Assembly: GCF_002078875.1 (NCBI RefSeq)
Contig: NC_034409.1
Location: 106,688,935 to 106,752,934, forward strand
Length of the DNA: 64,000 bases
Direction: 5' to 3'
Origin: Numida meleagris
Taxonomy: Eukaryota > Chordata > Aves > Galliformes > Numididae
Each line of letters starts with the position of its first letter. The first letter of the stretch is position 1. Under the pieces are notes generated by a model, which was given only the letters and a program-made list of their open reading frames with translations, was not told the origin of the DNA and ran no database searches. The translations under genes and the position numbers were made by a program. This document shows positions 23,081-37,579 of this stretch, piece after piece.

Positions 23081-25750
23081 TTTCTTTCACTAAAAATGGA
23101 AAAAAAAAGCCAAAGAATTTAAATTTAGCATCCTTTTCCGAACTCAAGCCACTCATTACTATCAAGTAGTCTCTGACAGAGGAAGCCACTGTTTTTCAGA
23201 TAGCATCCTACCTCTGCAAAAATGGAGAAGTCAGTTAACACATCTATATATAAAATACATATTTGCATTTAATATTCAATGTCAACATACCTCCACTTTA
23301 AAAGTTGTGGTCACGTGAAATAACCTAAAAACACAGGATCCCAAAGACAAAGAAAGCAATGTTGCTGCTGAGCATTTGCCTCGGAGAGGCACCAAGGTTA
23401 TAAATTCTGTGTGTTCTGTGTTCTACACTTCTGATGGAGATTATCTTGTACAGATGACATGTAAAAATAAACCTGGATGAAAAGGGAGGGGAAAGAAAGT
23501 AGTAGAAGGAAAAACAACCTTCTCTCCCAGTCACACACACACACATTCCAATATGCTCTGCAGGGGAGAGAGTCTTCTCGACCAAAATATATTTCAGCTT
23601 TAAAAGGGGGAGAATTATTAGAAGATAGAAGATTTAGCTGTATCACAGTTTCTGCCTTGGTAAATTGTGAATGAATCATGAGGTGCGTATATTAACAGAA
23701 AAACAGCTTGAATCCCTTTTTTTAATTCTTCTTTTTTTCAAATCCTTAGAAATATTCAGTTCATCTAGTGGGAAACATACATGTTTCTCATCCTATTCAG
23801 CAGGAAACAAAAAGCCCATTCCTCTGTTTCCTAACGTCAAAGGGAACTTTAGTGCATTTAAAATAGAAAACCCATTAGGTAGGGAAGAGGCAAGAGCCTC
23901 ATATCAAGCTGCAAACATGAACGCTTAAGCACAAGGCATTCAGGCGATGGAAATGCATTCAGAGCGTTTAGCGCACAGGATTAATCGAATTATAATTTAA
24001 TCATCTGATCAAACACTAATTAGCATAATCACTTGAGGGGAAAAGCTGCTAGAGGAACAGACGAAGAAACACCTTGAGCACCCAGCACATTTTAATGACG
24101 CATGATCATGAACAGATTTATTTTTTTCCTTAGTAAAACGCAACGGAAATTGTGATTTGCAGTGCAGAAGAAGCAGTTTAAGTATTCCTGGATCACACAT
24201 AGTTCTACAGCATGGAAGATGCTGAAGCTGAATCTGCAAACTATAGCTTATTCAGATGCAATGAAGAACTCTAAAACCACAGAAACACTCCACTGTCCTT
24301 TGCCAGATGAAGACTTGAGCATAAGCACATATTTTAGCCAACAGTGTTTCCATTATAATCATCCCTTGCTGTCTCCCCCAAGAGTTTCCCACATTAATGT
24401 TTAACTGTAGGTCACTTAGATGACCTTCAGAGATACAGCAAAGTATTAGTGTTCTTTTACTTCTTGCATTTGAAGTAATTAGCCTAAACCAGCACTACTG
24501 GGCTTTTCGGCTTAGGGCAGGGGAGAACAGGAAAAGAAATTAAGAGAACTGTTCTGTCTAATGCTGTCTAGATTTCCTGGTAAAATCACATCACCATTCA
24601 AAAGAAAAAAATCTGAGCAGACCAGAAAATCACCCTGATCTGTACCCAAACAATCAAAACAATCAAATGACATTTTTGTCTGGAGAGTGGACAGGAAAAG
24701 AGATGCATGGGCAGAAGGAAGCCAGGAAGATTGTGTGGGAAGGAGGAAGGGAAGAAATAGAATGCTGGGGAAAAGGATCTTAGGAGGTGTATTTTCTTTG
24801 AACTTTTACATAAAGTAATTGATTCATTCTTTAAAATAACCTTTTATCTTTTCAAATAGATTTTTCTTCCAGACACTAAAAATATTTAAACATGATGAAC
24901 TGCAACATTTACAGATAAAATTGGACAAAAATTTCCTTCGACATTATAGAAAAAAAAAATCAAAATGGTGAGTTGCTTACCTAATTTTAAAGATGCCAGA
25001 TCACACAGACTCAACTATGAGCTAATTTAAATTGATTATACCGCTGTTACAGAGCTATACTAATAATCTTTTAGCCTTCTAAGAATGACTGCACATTAAT
25101 AAAACAAGGTAACCAATTATGGCACAGGGCCAGTTTGACCCAGGATTTCTCTGTAATGGGCACCTTGTTACATGCAATCAGTGTGCACAGCCTGGAAATT
25201 CTCACAAATGTAGTATGCAGCTTTCCACTTCAGGTGACATTTCCAAAAAAACAACCCAGAAGTGAAGAGATATATCAACAGTATATCACTTCAAGGCATT
25301 GTCACGCTTTTAATAAGAAATGCGACTGATAGATGAATTAATAACAGGAAATAAATTAGTTTCTCACTAGCATAAAGGTAGAACAACCATCCTGCAAGCA
25401 TTCCCAGCTAAAAGAAAGAGATCATATACCAGCATACGTGGACTCCATTTAATTAAAAAGTAATTTTATTAAAACATAAAAAATACATCATTTAAAAAAT
25501 ATCTTAAGCTGTTCTACTATCTAGCATGTTTCTTTCTAAGACGTAACTTAAAAGCAAAGCCAGGAGATTCTGCTTCACCTCACAAAAACACACAATATAA
25601 CAAAATGGCAGGGGAGCAGTGCAGAGCTAGTAACACAATTTGAGACACTGCCATGGTCAGAGATATGATGGCGCACAAGACAACCACCACCACCTATAAT
25701 AGGGACATGGTTTAGCACTGGACTTGTAGTGTAAGTAAATACTTGGTCTT

Positions 25751-26935
25751 ATCATAGAATCACCAAGGTTGGAAAAGATCTCCAAGATCATTCAGACCAA
25801 ACATCTACCTACCACTAATATTTCCCCACTAAACCACGTCCCTCAGTACAACATCCAAATGTTTCTTGAACACCTTCAGGGATGGTGACTCCATCACCTC
25901 CCTGGGCAGCCTGTTCCACTACCTGACCACTCATTTGGAGAAGAAATTTTTCCTTATGTCTAACCAAATTTCCCCTGATGCAACTTGAGGCCATTCCCTC
26001 TTGTTCTATCACTAGTTACACAGGAAAAGAGGCCAATCCCCATCTCACCACAACCTCCTTTTAGGAGGTTGTAGAAAGCAATAAGGTCTCCCCTGAGGCT
26101 CTTCTTCTCCAGACTGAACAATCCCAGTTCCTTCAGCTCCCCATCAGACTTGTGCTCCAGACCCCTCACACCTTCGTTTCCCTTCTCTGGGCACATTCCA
26201 GGGCCTAAATGTCTTTCTTGTAGTGAGGGGCCCAAAGCTGAACACAGTACTCGAGGTGTGGCCTCATCAGTGCTGAGTACAGAGGGACGATCACCTCTCT
26301 ACTCCTGCTGGCAACACTATTTTTGATACGAGCCAGGATGCCACTGGCCTTCTTGGCCACCTGGGCTCACTGCTGGCTCATGTTCAGCCAAGTGTTGACC
26401 AACACCCCCAGGTCCATTTCTTCCATTCAGTCTTCTAGCCATTCTGCCCCAAGCCTGTAGCATTGCCTGGTGTTGTTGTGGCCAAAGTGCAGGAACTGGC
26501 ACTTGGTCTTGCTGAACTTCACCCCACCGGCCTCAGCCCAGCAATCCAGACTGTCCAGATCCCTCTGTAAGGCCTTCCTATCACCTGGAAGATGAACGCT
26601 TCTGGCCAACAAGTTGGCCAGAACTGAGTGTGCTCTCAGTGCTCTCATCCAGGTAATCCAAGATATTAAACAGGACAGGCCCCAGTACCAACCCTTGGGG
26701 AACACCACTCATGACCTGTCGCCAGCTGGATTTAACTCCACTCACCACCACTGCCTGGGCCCTTCAGGCCAGTTCTCTACCCAGCAGAGTGTACCTGTCC
26801 AAGCCACAGGCTGCCAGCTTCTCTAGGAGAATACTGTGGGAGACAATGTCAAAGGCTTTGCTGAAGTCTAGGTAGACTACGTGAACAGCCTTGATGAACT
26901 CACCATCCTGATTCTGTGATCCCCCCCAGAACATT
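25751..26935 (-). mobile_element. CR1 LINE, 5'-truncated, about 1.2 kb
   Basis: The 3' end is at 25751 (atcatagaat, the CR1 terminal repeat) and the element extends to about 26935 on the minus strand. Translated in pieces it gives the CR1 reverse transcriptase: VYLDFSKAFD (motif A, catalytic aspartate), SGVPQG (motif B), then the [23 protein letters not shown] and EYCVQ-type segments downstream. The frame breaks several times and there is a deletion around the catalytic DD box, so it is dead. A small duplicated piece around 26600-26625 (ttggcca repeats) may be a later rearrangement. Confidence 0.93.
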
Positions 26936-27615
26936 TCTAAACCTCTCCGTGCTGTTGCTCTCTGGGAGGGCAGCAGTCCTGAGCCAAATGACAGCAACCT
27001 CTGATCATATCAGCAGAATAACTTCCCATTTTTTCCATTTTCTAATCTCAAGAGAGCAGCAGCTCTGTGCCATGTCATAATTCTTTAAATCTCCACTAGC
27101 TAGCTATTTTATACGTACTAATTATTTTCAATGAAATTCTCTGAGCACAAGGCCAAATGCACTGGCCTTCAGAAATGCCAGAGCTTAGGTAATCAGACAG
27201 CTTTAATCCCCTTCTCCAACGTGTGTTCAAATCAGGGACTGAAAGCAATAGATACGATATGGGGAAAGAGTAACTGCATTATATAGAGGTAAAACATGCC
27301 ATTTTGCTGTCCTTAAACACAGCTGAAATATAAACACTATGTACTGATCCAAAAGGCTTCTTCTCAAAAGTAAGCAACAGTCAAGCCAGTATTATGGAGT
27401 GGGGGAAAATATTTTTAAAAACTCATTAGCTCCATTGTAGTTACTAAAACTCAGCGTTCTTCCGTTCTACAGAAACATATTTTGAAATGTGGTAAGAATG
27501 CTGTAACTGCTTTTATCCACTAGGGCTAACTTGTGAACATAATATGCACTGAACTGCTATGGCTACGGCGTCTTCAGATGGGCCTTTCTTTTCCTCTGCA
27601 CTGCCTTCACATTTG
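26936..27615. other. Non-coding spacer between CR1 copies
   Basis: AT-rich; nothing recognisable. The first 60 bases may be the ragged 5' edge of the CR1. Confidence 0.5.
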
Positions 27616-27943
27616 AATCATAGAATCACAGAATGGCTTAAGGTTGGAAGGGATCTCAAAGCCCAACCAGCCCTGCCCCACACCTCTGCCACGAGCAGGG
27701 CTGCCCCAGGCCCCATCCAACCTGGCCTTGAGCACCTCCAGGGATGGGGCACCACAGCTTCTCTGAGCAGCCTGTGCCAGGGCCTCACTGGCTTCTCAGT
27801 GAAAAATTTCCCCCGGACATCTAATCTAAACCTCCTCTCTTTTTGTTTAAAACCAGTCCCCCTTGTCCTATCACTATCTACCCATGTAAAAAGTTGATTT
27901 TCCTCCTGTTTATAAGCTCCCTTTAAATGTTGGAAGGCCACTA
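27616..27943 (-). mobile_element. CR1 LINE 3' fragment
   Basis: Starts with the CR1 end repeat (atcatagaatcacagaatgg) and continues through the standard tail (caacctggccttgagcacctcc) to the CCACTTGT-like region. Only 3' untranslated and last coding sequence are present. It is less diverged than the other copies here. Confidence 0.95.
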
Positions 27944-30900
27944 GCTAGGACATACAAACAAGCCTCTCCCTCTGTCAGTAGTAAAGCAAACTCAGCTTGA
28001 ATGCATGTGGCACTTTTCCAGTGCATTCACCACTTTACCACATCCCTCCAAAGTTGCACTGCTTCACATTAACACGCAAATTGAAGGTGAAAATCAGGGA
28101 AGAAAGGAAGGAGTTTGGTCAGGATTTTACCCCAGACTAGGATAGATGGCAGAAGGTTAAAAGACAAGGTCTTGGGAAAGCAAACAAACAACAAATAATC
28201 CTCATTCGCTACATCAGTCTGTGATCCCACCATATCTGCGAGGTCATCCTCAGCATGCAGTGCCCACAGGACCCTGCAGCCTAGGAGGGCCCAAGGAGCA
28301 GGGCCTGTGTCCAGGCACATGTGCTGAGCAGCCCCCCTTGTGCCAAACCTGCCCGTTGTGGCTTCCACCAGTGGAAGAGCAAATCACAACTGCCAGAGCT
28401 CCTCTGAAGGCCTGACAGCTCAGCTTCTTTTTCCAAGGATTAATTATCTCCCTCCTGCCCAATAAAGCAGCTCAGCTCCTTTCTCCTTTGCTCAGATGGG
28501 ACTCACACCTCCTGCCCTACAGCTGTACTGACATTCACAGAACTGCTTTTTGTCCTTGATCCCCCACACTTCTTCAAATCCATCTGTTGTCTCAGTTGAT
28601 AAACTTTTAGGGACAGGAGAAATATTTTCACTACCCAAATAAATATGAGTATCTGCAAGGATAAGGAGAGAGTAAGGGTTGTTGGCTTCTCATTAAGCCT
28701 ATGTCACAGCTGAAACAACATGAGCAGATACAAACTGTAGAAAAACCTAAGTACAGGTAGGTGAAGGGCACAAAGGCAGTCAGGAGTTTGAGCTCTCTTG
28801 TGGGAAGACCCACGTGGAGCACCTGCCTCATCTCTGGCAAAGACCAGGGGCCAGGATGGGTCATGGGGTTCAGCACTGGGGAGACCAAAGGCCACAAGCT
28901 GTTGAGTACCATACCCACTGCTCCTGCTTGCAAGGGAGCAGGATCAGTGTGCCTTCCCCACTGCAAAGCATGAAGCACAGAGACTTCAGATCCACCCACC
29001 ATAAGGTGCGCAGCTCAGATTTGGCTTTGAGACACTGTTTTCCTGCTGTCCCACAGGGCTTCAGGCTCTGAGTGCCTTCCCTCTTCTCACCATACCTCTT
29101 GCAGTACTGTCTAGATCTCTACGCAGTCTGAAGCTCTCCTTTTTCCCTCTCTCATCCTACCCACCAAAAATCCTGATCAGACCTTTTTCCTTCCCTCTCT
29201 CTTAAGAATCTGTTTTTCAGTTTTTTATTTATGTATCTATACACACATCCATACACACACGAAGTCAGAATGCTCCAGCCACATCTGATGTCACAACAAA
29301 ACGCAGCAAACACTTCTCATCACCCAAATCCCACAGTGAACTGAGCCTTATTCTCTTTGCTTCCCTTTGCGCCTTGCAATGCTAAATATCTGCTGTCTAG
29401 AATCCTTACACAATGCGGTTGTCAGAAACATTGTCAGGTTGCGGAGAAACCTGTGAGAGTCACACAACAAAAATAGGAAGAAAGGTACAAAAGGAAGTTT
29501 CCAAAATATGTACAGCTGAAAGCATGAACTAGTATAATGCAGATCATTACTCTAGACTTCTGGGATCACTGTATTATGCCAAAAGCTTTACCAACATGTC
29601 TAGGCAACATGGACTTCTGTGAGAGTCTTCCAAGCTAAATACTTCATATCATGACATAGTAATGCCTGGCTTCATGCTTTTCAAACTATGGTTCACCTCT
29701 CTTTTCTAGAATGCAAGAACTGGCTTTTGTACTGCTCCACAGAAAAGCGACCTAGTGGGAGGAAAAGAGTACAGCCAACTGTAGAACGTGCACTCATGTA
29801 GGACCTTTTGGATGGTGAACCACACTAGGCCTTTTTGTTCAAACTGAGGTCCATCTAGAGCCTCGTTTTCTTGAATGACACCTTTTCCTCCAAAATCCCA
29901 CTCAAGGGACATCGGAATCAGCCTTTCATAAGAAAAAGGACTTTGTCAAGGACTTCCTCTGTCCTTAGGTCAAGACAGAAGAGTCTAACAGCTTGCCACA
30001 CATCCACCTCTTAGTTTTCAAAAGACTGACTTTATGCATTCAGAAGTTTTTTTCCCAAATCGGGGCCAAAATCCCAAATATCAACAGCTCCATTGAAAGT
30101 CCCAAATACTTCCCTTAAGCTTTCAGTTTCACAAGGTAATACTGCTTAAAAAATAAAAAAAATAAAAAATAATAATAAAAAAGATTTCTGATGGACTAAA
30201 CAATCATGCAAGTGGGTTTAGCAAAAGCCAGAGCTTGCATTTTGTTATCTCCTTCCTGTGGTCTGGAAAAAAAGCAAATGATCAAGCAGCATTTCAATGC
30301 ATTCAGATCTTACCATATGATTCATTCAGTCCAGCATACACTTTAACAACAACATCTGGCTTCCTCCAAGCCTGTACATTTCACTATCCCATCCAGCCTT
30401 CTCTGCCAGGTTAAACAAGGTCTGTATGTGAAAGTCTTGTATCTAGTAACTGAACTCCCTGCTACTAAACCTCTAAGAGACTGAAGTATAGGTTATCACA
30501 AAAGTGTTTCTAAAGAGCAAAACAGAAAATATGCAAAGGTTTTTAAACCCTTTCTTCCTTGACAACTTTCAGCAAGTCATTTAACTCTGCGGCACCTATT
30601 AAGTGGGACCACACAAAAATGGTAGAGGCAAACAGTCTTAGTGTAGAGGCTTAGCATAAGTGATTGCCTGACAAAACCACATGCAAGAATTTCACGCCAA
30701 CAGATTTTTATTCAAACAGAGCAGCCCTATGATCTTATCTACAGGATCACCGTGAGTAGATTATATAGATAAATGACTATTTGAAGCCACTGTGCAACAT
30801 AATTATATTCCAGTTGTATTGAAAGATGCCTGGTCCTTCCAGGAACCATGTTTCTGATATTCTTAAGAAATTGGAGGGCTCCTCAAAACTTTCTCAAAAA

Positions 30901-31855
30901 GTTACTTTAGATGAAAAGAAGTTACTAAGAATAATTTTTTAGCCTAGTACAAACAGAAATCTTAAGCCATAAATCTTCTGCATGGGATTATCATGTGATT
31001 AATTAGAAGAAAATAGCATCAGCATACTTAGACAGCAGAACAAGTGCCAGAAATTTCAGACACAGTAGCTTTTAAGCAATTACAAAAATATATAAATATA
31101 GATACAGATATCAGAAGGAACTGTATTCCCAACATACTAGACTTAGATCTGCATAAGCAGAACGGTTGGTATTCTGCTCTGCGGTGGCATGCATGTAAAA
31201 GCTTTGAATATTAATCTGTTCAACTATTTCTCAGGTGAGACACTTCAATTTCCTCATCCATGCCCTTGCATCTGCTGCACTGACATGCACCAGGATGCTA
31301 TTTTCAGGCAGGCTCTTGGGCCATGCCTTGGCCTATGCAAGTTCTGTCCTTCTGGAAGCTTCAGTAGGGGCACATCAGCAATGCAGCTTGGGTCACCAGG
31401 ATGCTCCCTCCCTCAATTACCAGGGAGATCCAGGGAGGCTGGTGTTTAGTATGGAGGTGACTCTCTTTCTCAAAGCCTTTGCATTATAAAATTCCTTTCT
31501 ATAAATAGGATTGCTGGCTCACTCCTAAATCTTACTCCCTGCCTTCTAAGTAAAAACAGCTTAAACAGGGAGGCCAGGAAGACTTGTTCATCTCTGTCAT
31601 CCTGTCTGTCCATTCATTTACCTTTTTTCCTTTCCTCAGTACATAGCATCATATCTAGCATGGAGTGTTGCCCACTCCACTATGTTAAATGTGTATTAGT
31701 GAACCCTAGTTTTTCTTTTTTCTGATGAGTATTCCAAAACTCTAACAGGAAAAAAAAAAAAAAAAAAAACTTACTAGATAAGAAAAACTCATTAGTCAAC
31801 AGCAGTACCAAAAAATAAAAAAAATAAAAAGCAATGATGATTAGAACCCACAGTA
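27944..31855. other. Non-coding stretch, no gene seen
   Basis: GC-richer patches at 28220-28420 and 28790-29070 hold overlapping frames on both strands with no domain. There is an A/AAT-rich tract at about 30145-30183 and an A-run at about 31749-31769. Confidence 0.5.
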
Positions 31856-32101
31856 CATAGAATCATTAAGGTTGGAAAAGACCACTAAGACCATCAGGTC
31901 CAGCTGTCAGCCCACCCCCACCGTGCCCACTGCCCATGTCCCTCAGTGCCACATCCACACGGCTCTTGAACACCTCCAGGGACGGTGACTGCACCACCTC
32001 CCTGGGCAGCCTGTGCTAGCGTGGCTTTTTCTGAGAATAAATTTTTCCTAATATTCAACCTGAACCTGTGGCTTGTTCTTAAAGAGGTTCTCTTCAGCAT
32101 T
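31856..32101 (-). mobile_element. CR1 LINE 3' fragment
   Basis: Begins catagaatcattaaggttgg and continues with the CR1 tail (gaacacctccagggacggtgac). The frame at 31894-32100 is the CR1 C-terminal coding remnant. Confidence 0.93.
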
Positions 32102-35100
32102 CCAGAATACTGTGCTGTGATAGCCTTTTATAAAATATACCTCATATTATGTTTTTTTTAAAAATAGTAGCTGTTTAATGAAATGCAGATGAAGACTGAT
32201 AAGGTGCAGTTTCTTTTGAATAATAACAAAGTTGTTTGAAATTTTAATTTCATTGATTTCACAACAAGTTAAAAGAAAAGGAAGTGCTGTTTAAAAAGGA
32301 TTGTGAAATATCTCAAACTATATTGTGAAACAAGTAATTTAACTGCATACACCTACACATTCACCTTGAAATAATTGAGTATTCTGATCTAAAGCCCTGT
32401 ATTGCTTAAATGGATTTTTTAGTATTTTTCATTTCAGTGACTCAAAAGAAATAATTTCAAAAAAATCCAATAATTGTACCTTGGAATAATCAAGGTGAAT
32501 GTAATGATTTTTTTCTGCCTTCTTTAGTCCTTAAAGTGAAAGTTGGAATTCATGAATTCCCCAGTGGAAATCTGAAAGAGCCCTAGGCTGACAGACTGAG
32601 CTATAGCGTGCTCCAGTTGAAATCAAAGGCTAAATGAGTGGTACATTTGAAGAGGCCCTGATTCCACACATTAACAAGAACAAACTAAAGGGAAAGGAAA
32701 CAGCTCTACCTATCTGGTTTGCTCCTTGATTCAGTACTCGAACCCACTCCCTTCCCCCAAGGACATTTAGTTTCATAGCTTTTTGCTTGTTATCTTTTCA
32801 GTGTTTACTGAATAGGTAAAGGAGATTATTTTCACACTCCAGCCGCCACTGCCCCTGAAAAAACAGCGTATTAATGAGGACACTGATTCAGGCAGAGACA
32901 CAAAAAGTTGAGGTCCAACCTGAGCACAGCTGCTGCTGTAATCAGAGCCTTGCACAAACTCGTGTGCTGGAAGAACTTTCCGGATGAGCAGCTCATTAAA
33001 ACCCACAAGATAATCCCATTTAACGGTATATTATACGACAAAAGTTTACTTCTGAGGACAAACAAAAAGTGAAACGAGTTTGTAAACTTTTCTAGATGTA
33101 GCATCACCGAAGAGACGCCACTGAAATCCGTGAGAAAGGAAAACAGCGCAGAGCTGCGAGTTGTTTAACAGAGTTTATGGCTTTGTGCTTTATCATTCCG
33201 AGAAATAAATTTAACTTTAAACTGCTACCAAGAACACTTACACTGTCACATGCATCTGGTATTCAGTCACTATGGAAAGGAGATGCAGCATCCACGAGTT
33301 AAAAGTTCGGAGACCACTTGCAAAAAAATAAAAGTAGAAAAATAAAACATGATGCAGACAAAACGCCTCCTCTGGGCACAGTGCACTTTCAGTGCTTGTC
33401 AGAAATGCTGCCAGACTCGTGTGGTTTGCTGCCCACTAGTGTTGTGCAGCTGCTCACTAGTGCCGTGTGGCACCGCTCGGCACAGTGCTCCCCACAGCCT
33501 GACTCCATCTCTCCCTGGGCACAGCCCGGGCCGAGAGGGGGAAAACACTTATTTTGAAATGGAAGTAGAGATCTCCAATGCACTCGCATTTCTCAGCTAT
33601 TGCAGATTTCTCTGTTTGGCACTGGTGATGAATTACCAGCTGTTCGTAGCTGGGGCTACCCCGGATTACAAACACAATCAGCTGTGCTGCGCCATCCATG
33701 AACACACAGCGAGCTCAGTGCCCTCTACATCTGCAGTGACGTTTCTGAGGTGAGGGTTTGACTATGCGGCTCCACGTAAGCTATGCACATAGTACAGCAT
33801 GTTTCTACAAAAACTTGAGAGATCATTTGCTCTCTTCTTTAAATGTTTCTTTTCTGACATCGAGTCACCATTTTCTTTGGAGAGCGCCACTGGCACCTCG
33901 CCGCCCTCCTTGCTCCTCCTCCAGCTAGACCTGCTCCCAGCTCTGTGCTGAGCTGCCTTCTTTGTGCTCTGCTGCACTACAAAAGCCCGTATGGCCAGGC
34001 ACAGTAGGTGAAAAGGGACGCATACGCTGTGGACTTAGAGATTCAAACAGCTTAAAGGGGAATTTATTTTTCGTGCTATCCGTACTGCACTGAGCATCTC
34101 TTGATGCTCCCTTCATTTCAGCAGAACAGCACTGGACACTCGGTACACAAGACATAGAGCCAGAGAGAAGCCTGCAAACAGGTTCAGCATACCTATGCCA
34201 AGGATTAAATGCTGTTGAATGGTACTCATTTCGGAGCAGGGCACGCTAATTCCTGAGCTAACTTTATCACAATAATTACAGTCAGAAGATTTGAAGGAGA
34301 TTGCTCTCCTCTCCTGCTCTCCCCTTCCTGTGACCAGCGAAATGTCCCCTTCCTGGCTGTGACCAGCCTACAGCAGACCTTCTCCATCAGCAATGTTAAA
34401 TGCATGTACGTGCCCCTGGACCATGTAGGTGCAGAAACACGGAAGGCAGCACAGGCACAGCAATCCCGAAGGTAACTCCAGGTACTGCTCAGGCTTGTAG
34501 CTGAGCATGACTCAGGTTTTCCAAGTGGTGAATTCAGCTGCACAGCTGCCACCGATGCCTGTATCACCCCATTCACTCACTAAGATTGCAGTGCATTTCT
34601 GGTTAACAGTACCTGTTTACTTGTATGTTAAGAAACTCACAGCTCTGACTGTCTAAAGCCTTTATAAAATTGAAGAACTTTAACAGGGTATTTGAGAAGG
34701 TTTTGTCTCAGGTTTCAGAAATACTAATTGGATGTAACAGCATGTCAGTGTTTTATTGTCCCCAGAAGGAAGCTGCTTTACAGACATGAAGCCTACCCAG
34801 TAACACCACTCATATCTAATTTGACAAAATGCATTGTGCTGAGTGACTGCAGGGAAATATGGGGGCCAAGCTTGCTATTGTTATTCAGAGAGCTTCCATT
34901 AACTTCAGTGGAAACACAGCCCAAGATGACAACTACAGGGTTAAACCTATAAGGTCTGATTTTATTTTTTAAGCTATCTCCCTGTTCAGAAGGGACAAAA
35001 AAAAAAAAAAAAAAAAAAAAAAACAAAAAAAAAACCAGAATACAAACATGAAAAAATGCGACATTTTAAAATAAGAATCAGAATGAGATATAACACAGTT

Positions 35101-37150
35101 GAAAACCAAGCATACCACGTTCCCATGTTTCAGGCTAACATAGCATGGTTCTATAAGGAGTTCAGAAAAGGCAATGGCAGAAGCTTCAACAGCATCCCCC
35201 CCACCACCATCAAGATACAGTCATAAAAGAACACAGCCTCTCACACAATGGAGTTCAGATACAGATATAGACTGAATAATGAAAATAAATATATATGTGA
35301 CATTTCTATTTATATGTGCAGTCATTTCCTTCAAAGAGATACATATCTGATATGACACTGCATTAAAACCTGAAGTCCTTTAAAAATACTGTTCTTTGAC
35401 TCGTGACTCTGATCTGGTGGTTTAAATTAAATAAGACTGAACCACTTGGCTTTGTTTATTAGGAGCACTTAACATGAAGGTAGGCGCCATTTTTAAAATT
35501 TTCCTTTAAAAAGGTCCTGAATACGTGCATGCTTTGACATCAGGAATGGTGTCAAAACAAAAACACTTAAGTTTGCAAAGAATCATTGACCTATCCATTA
35601 AGTATTCTACAGTGCTTTTATCTTAAAATGCCATCATACAGCAAGTATTTTATTTCAGTAACCTGGGTTCACAAGCGTGTAAACGTTGCTGTGTGGCAAT
35701 AGAGAATCTATGCAGATGCATGGATCATTTACATTCTGTTCTGCTGGAAACAGAAAAATATTTGAAATGCAGGCTTGTGTTTGCCTGTGGTCTGAAAACA
35801 CAAGGATACTGAAAGTGAAATTGCTATTGACTTCATAAATTAGGAGTAAGTTAAAGCAATTTTCATACCATTTCAACCTCACAAAGCAATAATTACTCTG
35901 ATTTTCAAAATCTTTTGGGTGAGAGGGGGACTGCCTAACTTAGAACATGAAATTTATAGCATCAGTCCAGCAGACATAAAAATGTATGCCTCTTTCTTCT
36001 GGGAAAAAAATTAAATAAATAAAAATAAGATTTCTGGACAGACGTGGGATTCCTTTCCATGCAAATTGAGGTTTAACAGAATAGCACTGGTGCAAGAATA
36101 TACTTCTGGACGGATTCTGCCTCACTTGTAGCAGATCTCACCCTCTGAGGTATCTTGCCTCAAAAGGATGGAGAAAGGACGGAGTGCTGCCTGATGACAA
36201 AAATAAATACCTGCAATTAAATAATCTCTTAATGTCAGAACTTGTTGCAGTTGTCTTATTGTGAGATGAAACGCCAAAAAAAAAAAAAAATTAAAGCTTG
36301 AGATTTGAGGATTTTCAGTCATTTCTCACTCAGCGGTACTCGGAACATGAGAATATTTTAAGATAGCCGCAAACACATGCTTAAGATTCACCTCCTGATT
36401 TATGACCTATCCAGCTAGCTGCGCTGGACTGGCCATGCCTGTCAATGCATTTTCTCATCCAGCGTATACTTAAGGAGATGTGAAGGCACCCTCAGCCACC
36501 ATCCATTCCTCACCTTCTGCCACAGGCTCAATTATTTGCATCTTCCAGGATAACCTTACACTTTGCCCTGTGCTTCTCTCCCATCCATTCAATACAAGAA
36601 ACATTTTCCCCTTCCACCTGCTTTGCCTATTTTGGAAATGGTGCGTTTAATCTTTCTGTTTTAACTGTCAGGATGTTATGCATTGCAGGCAATGCTATGT
36701 GCTCAAATCTGAGAAGTAGGCAATGGAATGGAATAGCAGGAATCACACACTACAACATAATTGGTTTTCTATCCCTAAAACTGCACCGCTAATATATAGC
36801 TTAATAAAAGTTATGCAATTTAAACACGTTTTCCCACGACAGCTTTCAAGCACACATACCCAAGCATTCCAAAATACCCCCATCCACTATTTAAAAGAAA
36901 AAACCCAGAAGCTACATAAAATGTTTGTCAAGCAGCCTGCAGAACGAAGAGAAAATAAAACAGGTTAGGTTTACCCTTCTTACGTCTCCCTTCCAATTTC
37001 CCCCCGCTAACTTTATAATTGACTCTCTTCAACATTTGCAGATGATGTCATGCTTAGCCGTGCATATTTTTACATAAGTGAGCGAGGGAAAAATAATAAC
37101 AAACTACCACTGAGCAAGTAGTGAAAAGGAAAGTCGAAAAGGAAATAATT
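32102..37150. other. Non-coding stretch, no gene seen
   Basis: AT-rich with a long A-run at about 34998-35032 and a shorter one at about 36275-36289. The frames at 33318-33753 (both strands) are not supported by any family pattern. From about 37000 the CpG content rises into the next island. Confidence 0.5.
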
Positions 37151-37579
37151 CAGAAGTATTAAATTTAAATAAAGAAGAAAAAGAAATTGTTAGGCGAAAG
37201 CAGAGGAGGACGAAACAGCAAACGGCAAAGGCAGAAATCTCTCGGTGCGAACGCTCAGGATGCAATTCCTCCCACCGGTCTCCGCGCACTCGGACGGATC
37301 GACGCGGCACTTAGCGAAATTCCGCACTTTTCCAGGAGGAAGGGCAGCCCGAGCGCTCCGTCCCCACCCGGCAGCCCCGGCTCGTGCCGCAGGAGGCAGC
37401 GCGCGGCGGCGCGGGTCGGCTCGGGGCTGCCCCTCCGCGAGGTGAGCGACTTTCAATGACCGCCGCGCGGCTTCGCCCTCCTCCTGCCGCCACGGACAGC
37501 ACAAAAGGCACAACCGCGACCCGCTCCCCTCCCCGGCCGCCAGGAAAGCAGGGAGCCCCGCGGGGCCGGCAGCGCTCAC

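Larger units (their letters stand above)
13889..25750. other. Non-coding stretch with some conserved-looking islands
   Basis: No gene seen. Notable pieces: a GC-richer patch at 14510-14650, a pyrimidine run near 15098-15112, a paired octamer-like motif at 15794-15828, an even-composition patch at 16240-16480, an ATTT-rich tract at about 21026-21092, an 18-bp tandem duplication at 22310-22345, a T-rich tract with (GGT)n at about 23030-23080, and a TAATT-rich patch at 23930-24150. Overlapping frames at 15179-15589 and 20297-20946 have no domain and no splice support. Confidence 0.55.

Noticed and set aside
33318..33753. 79- and 134-codon frames
   Set aside because: Cys/Ser-rich chance translation with no homology pattern; frames are open on both strands.
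36680..36695. Palindrome gcattgc-ag-gcaatgc
   Set aside because: Short hairpin in AT-rich non-coding DNA; expected by chance at this window size.
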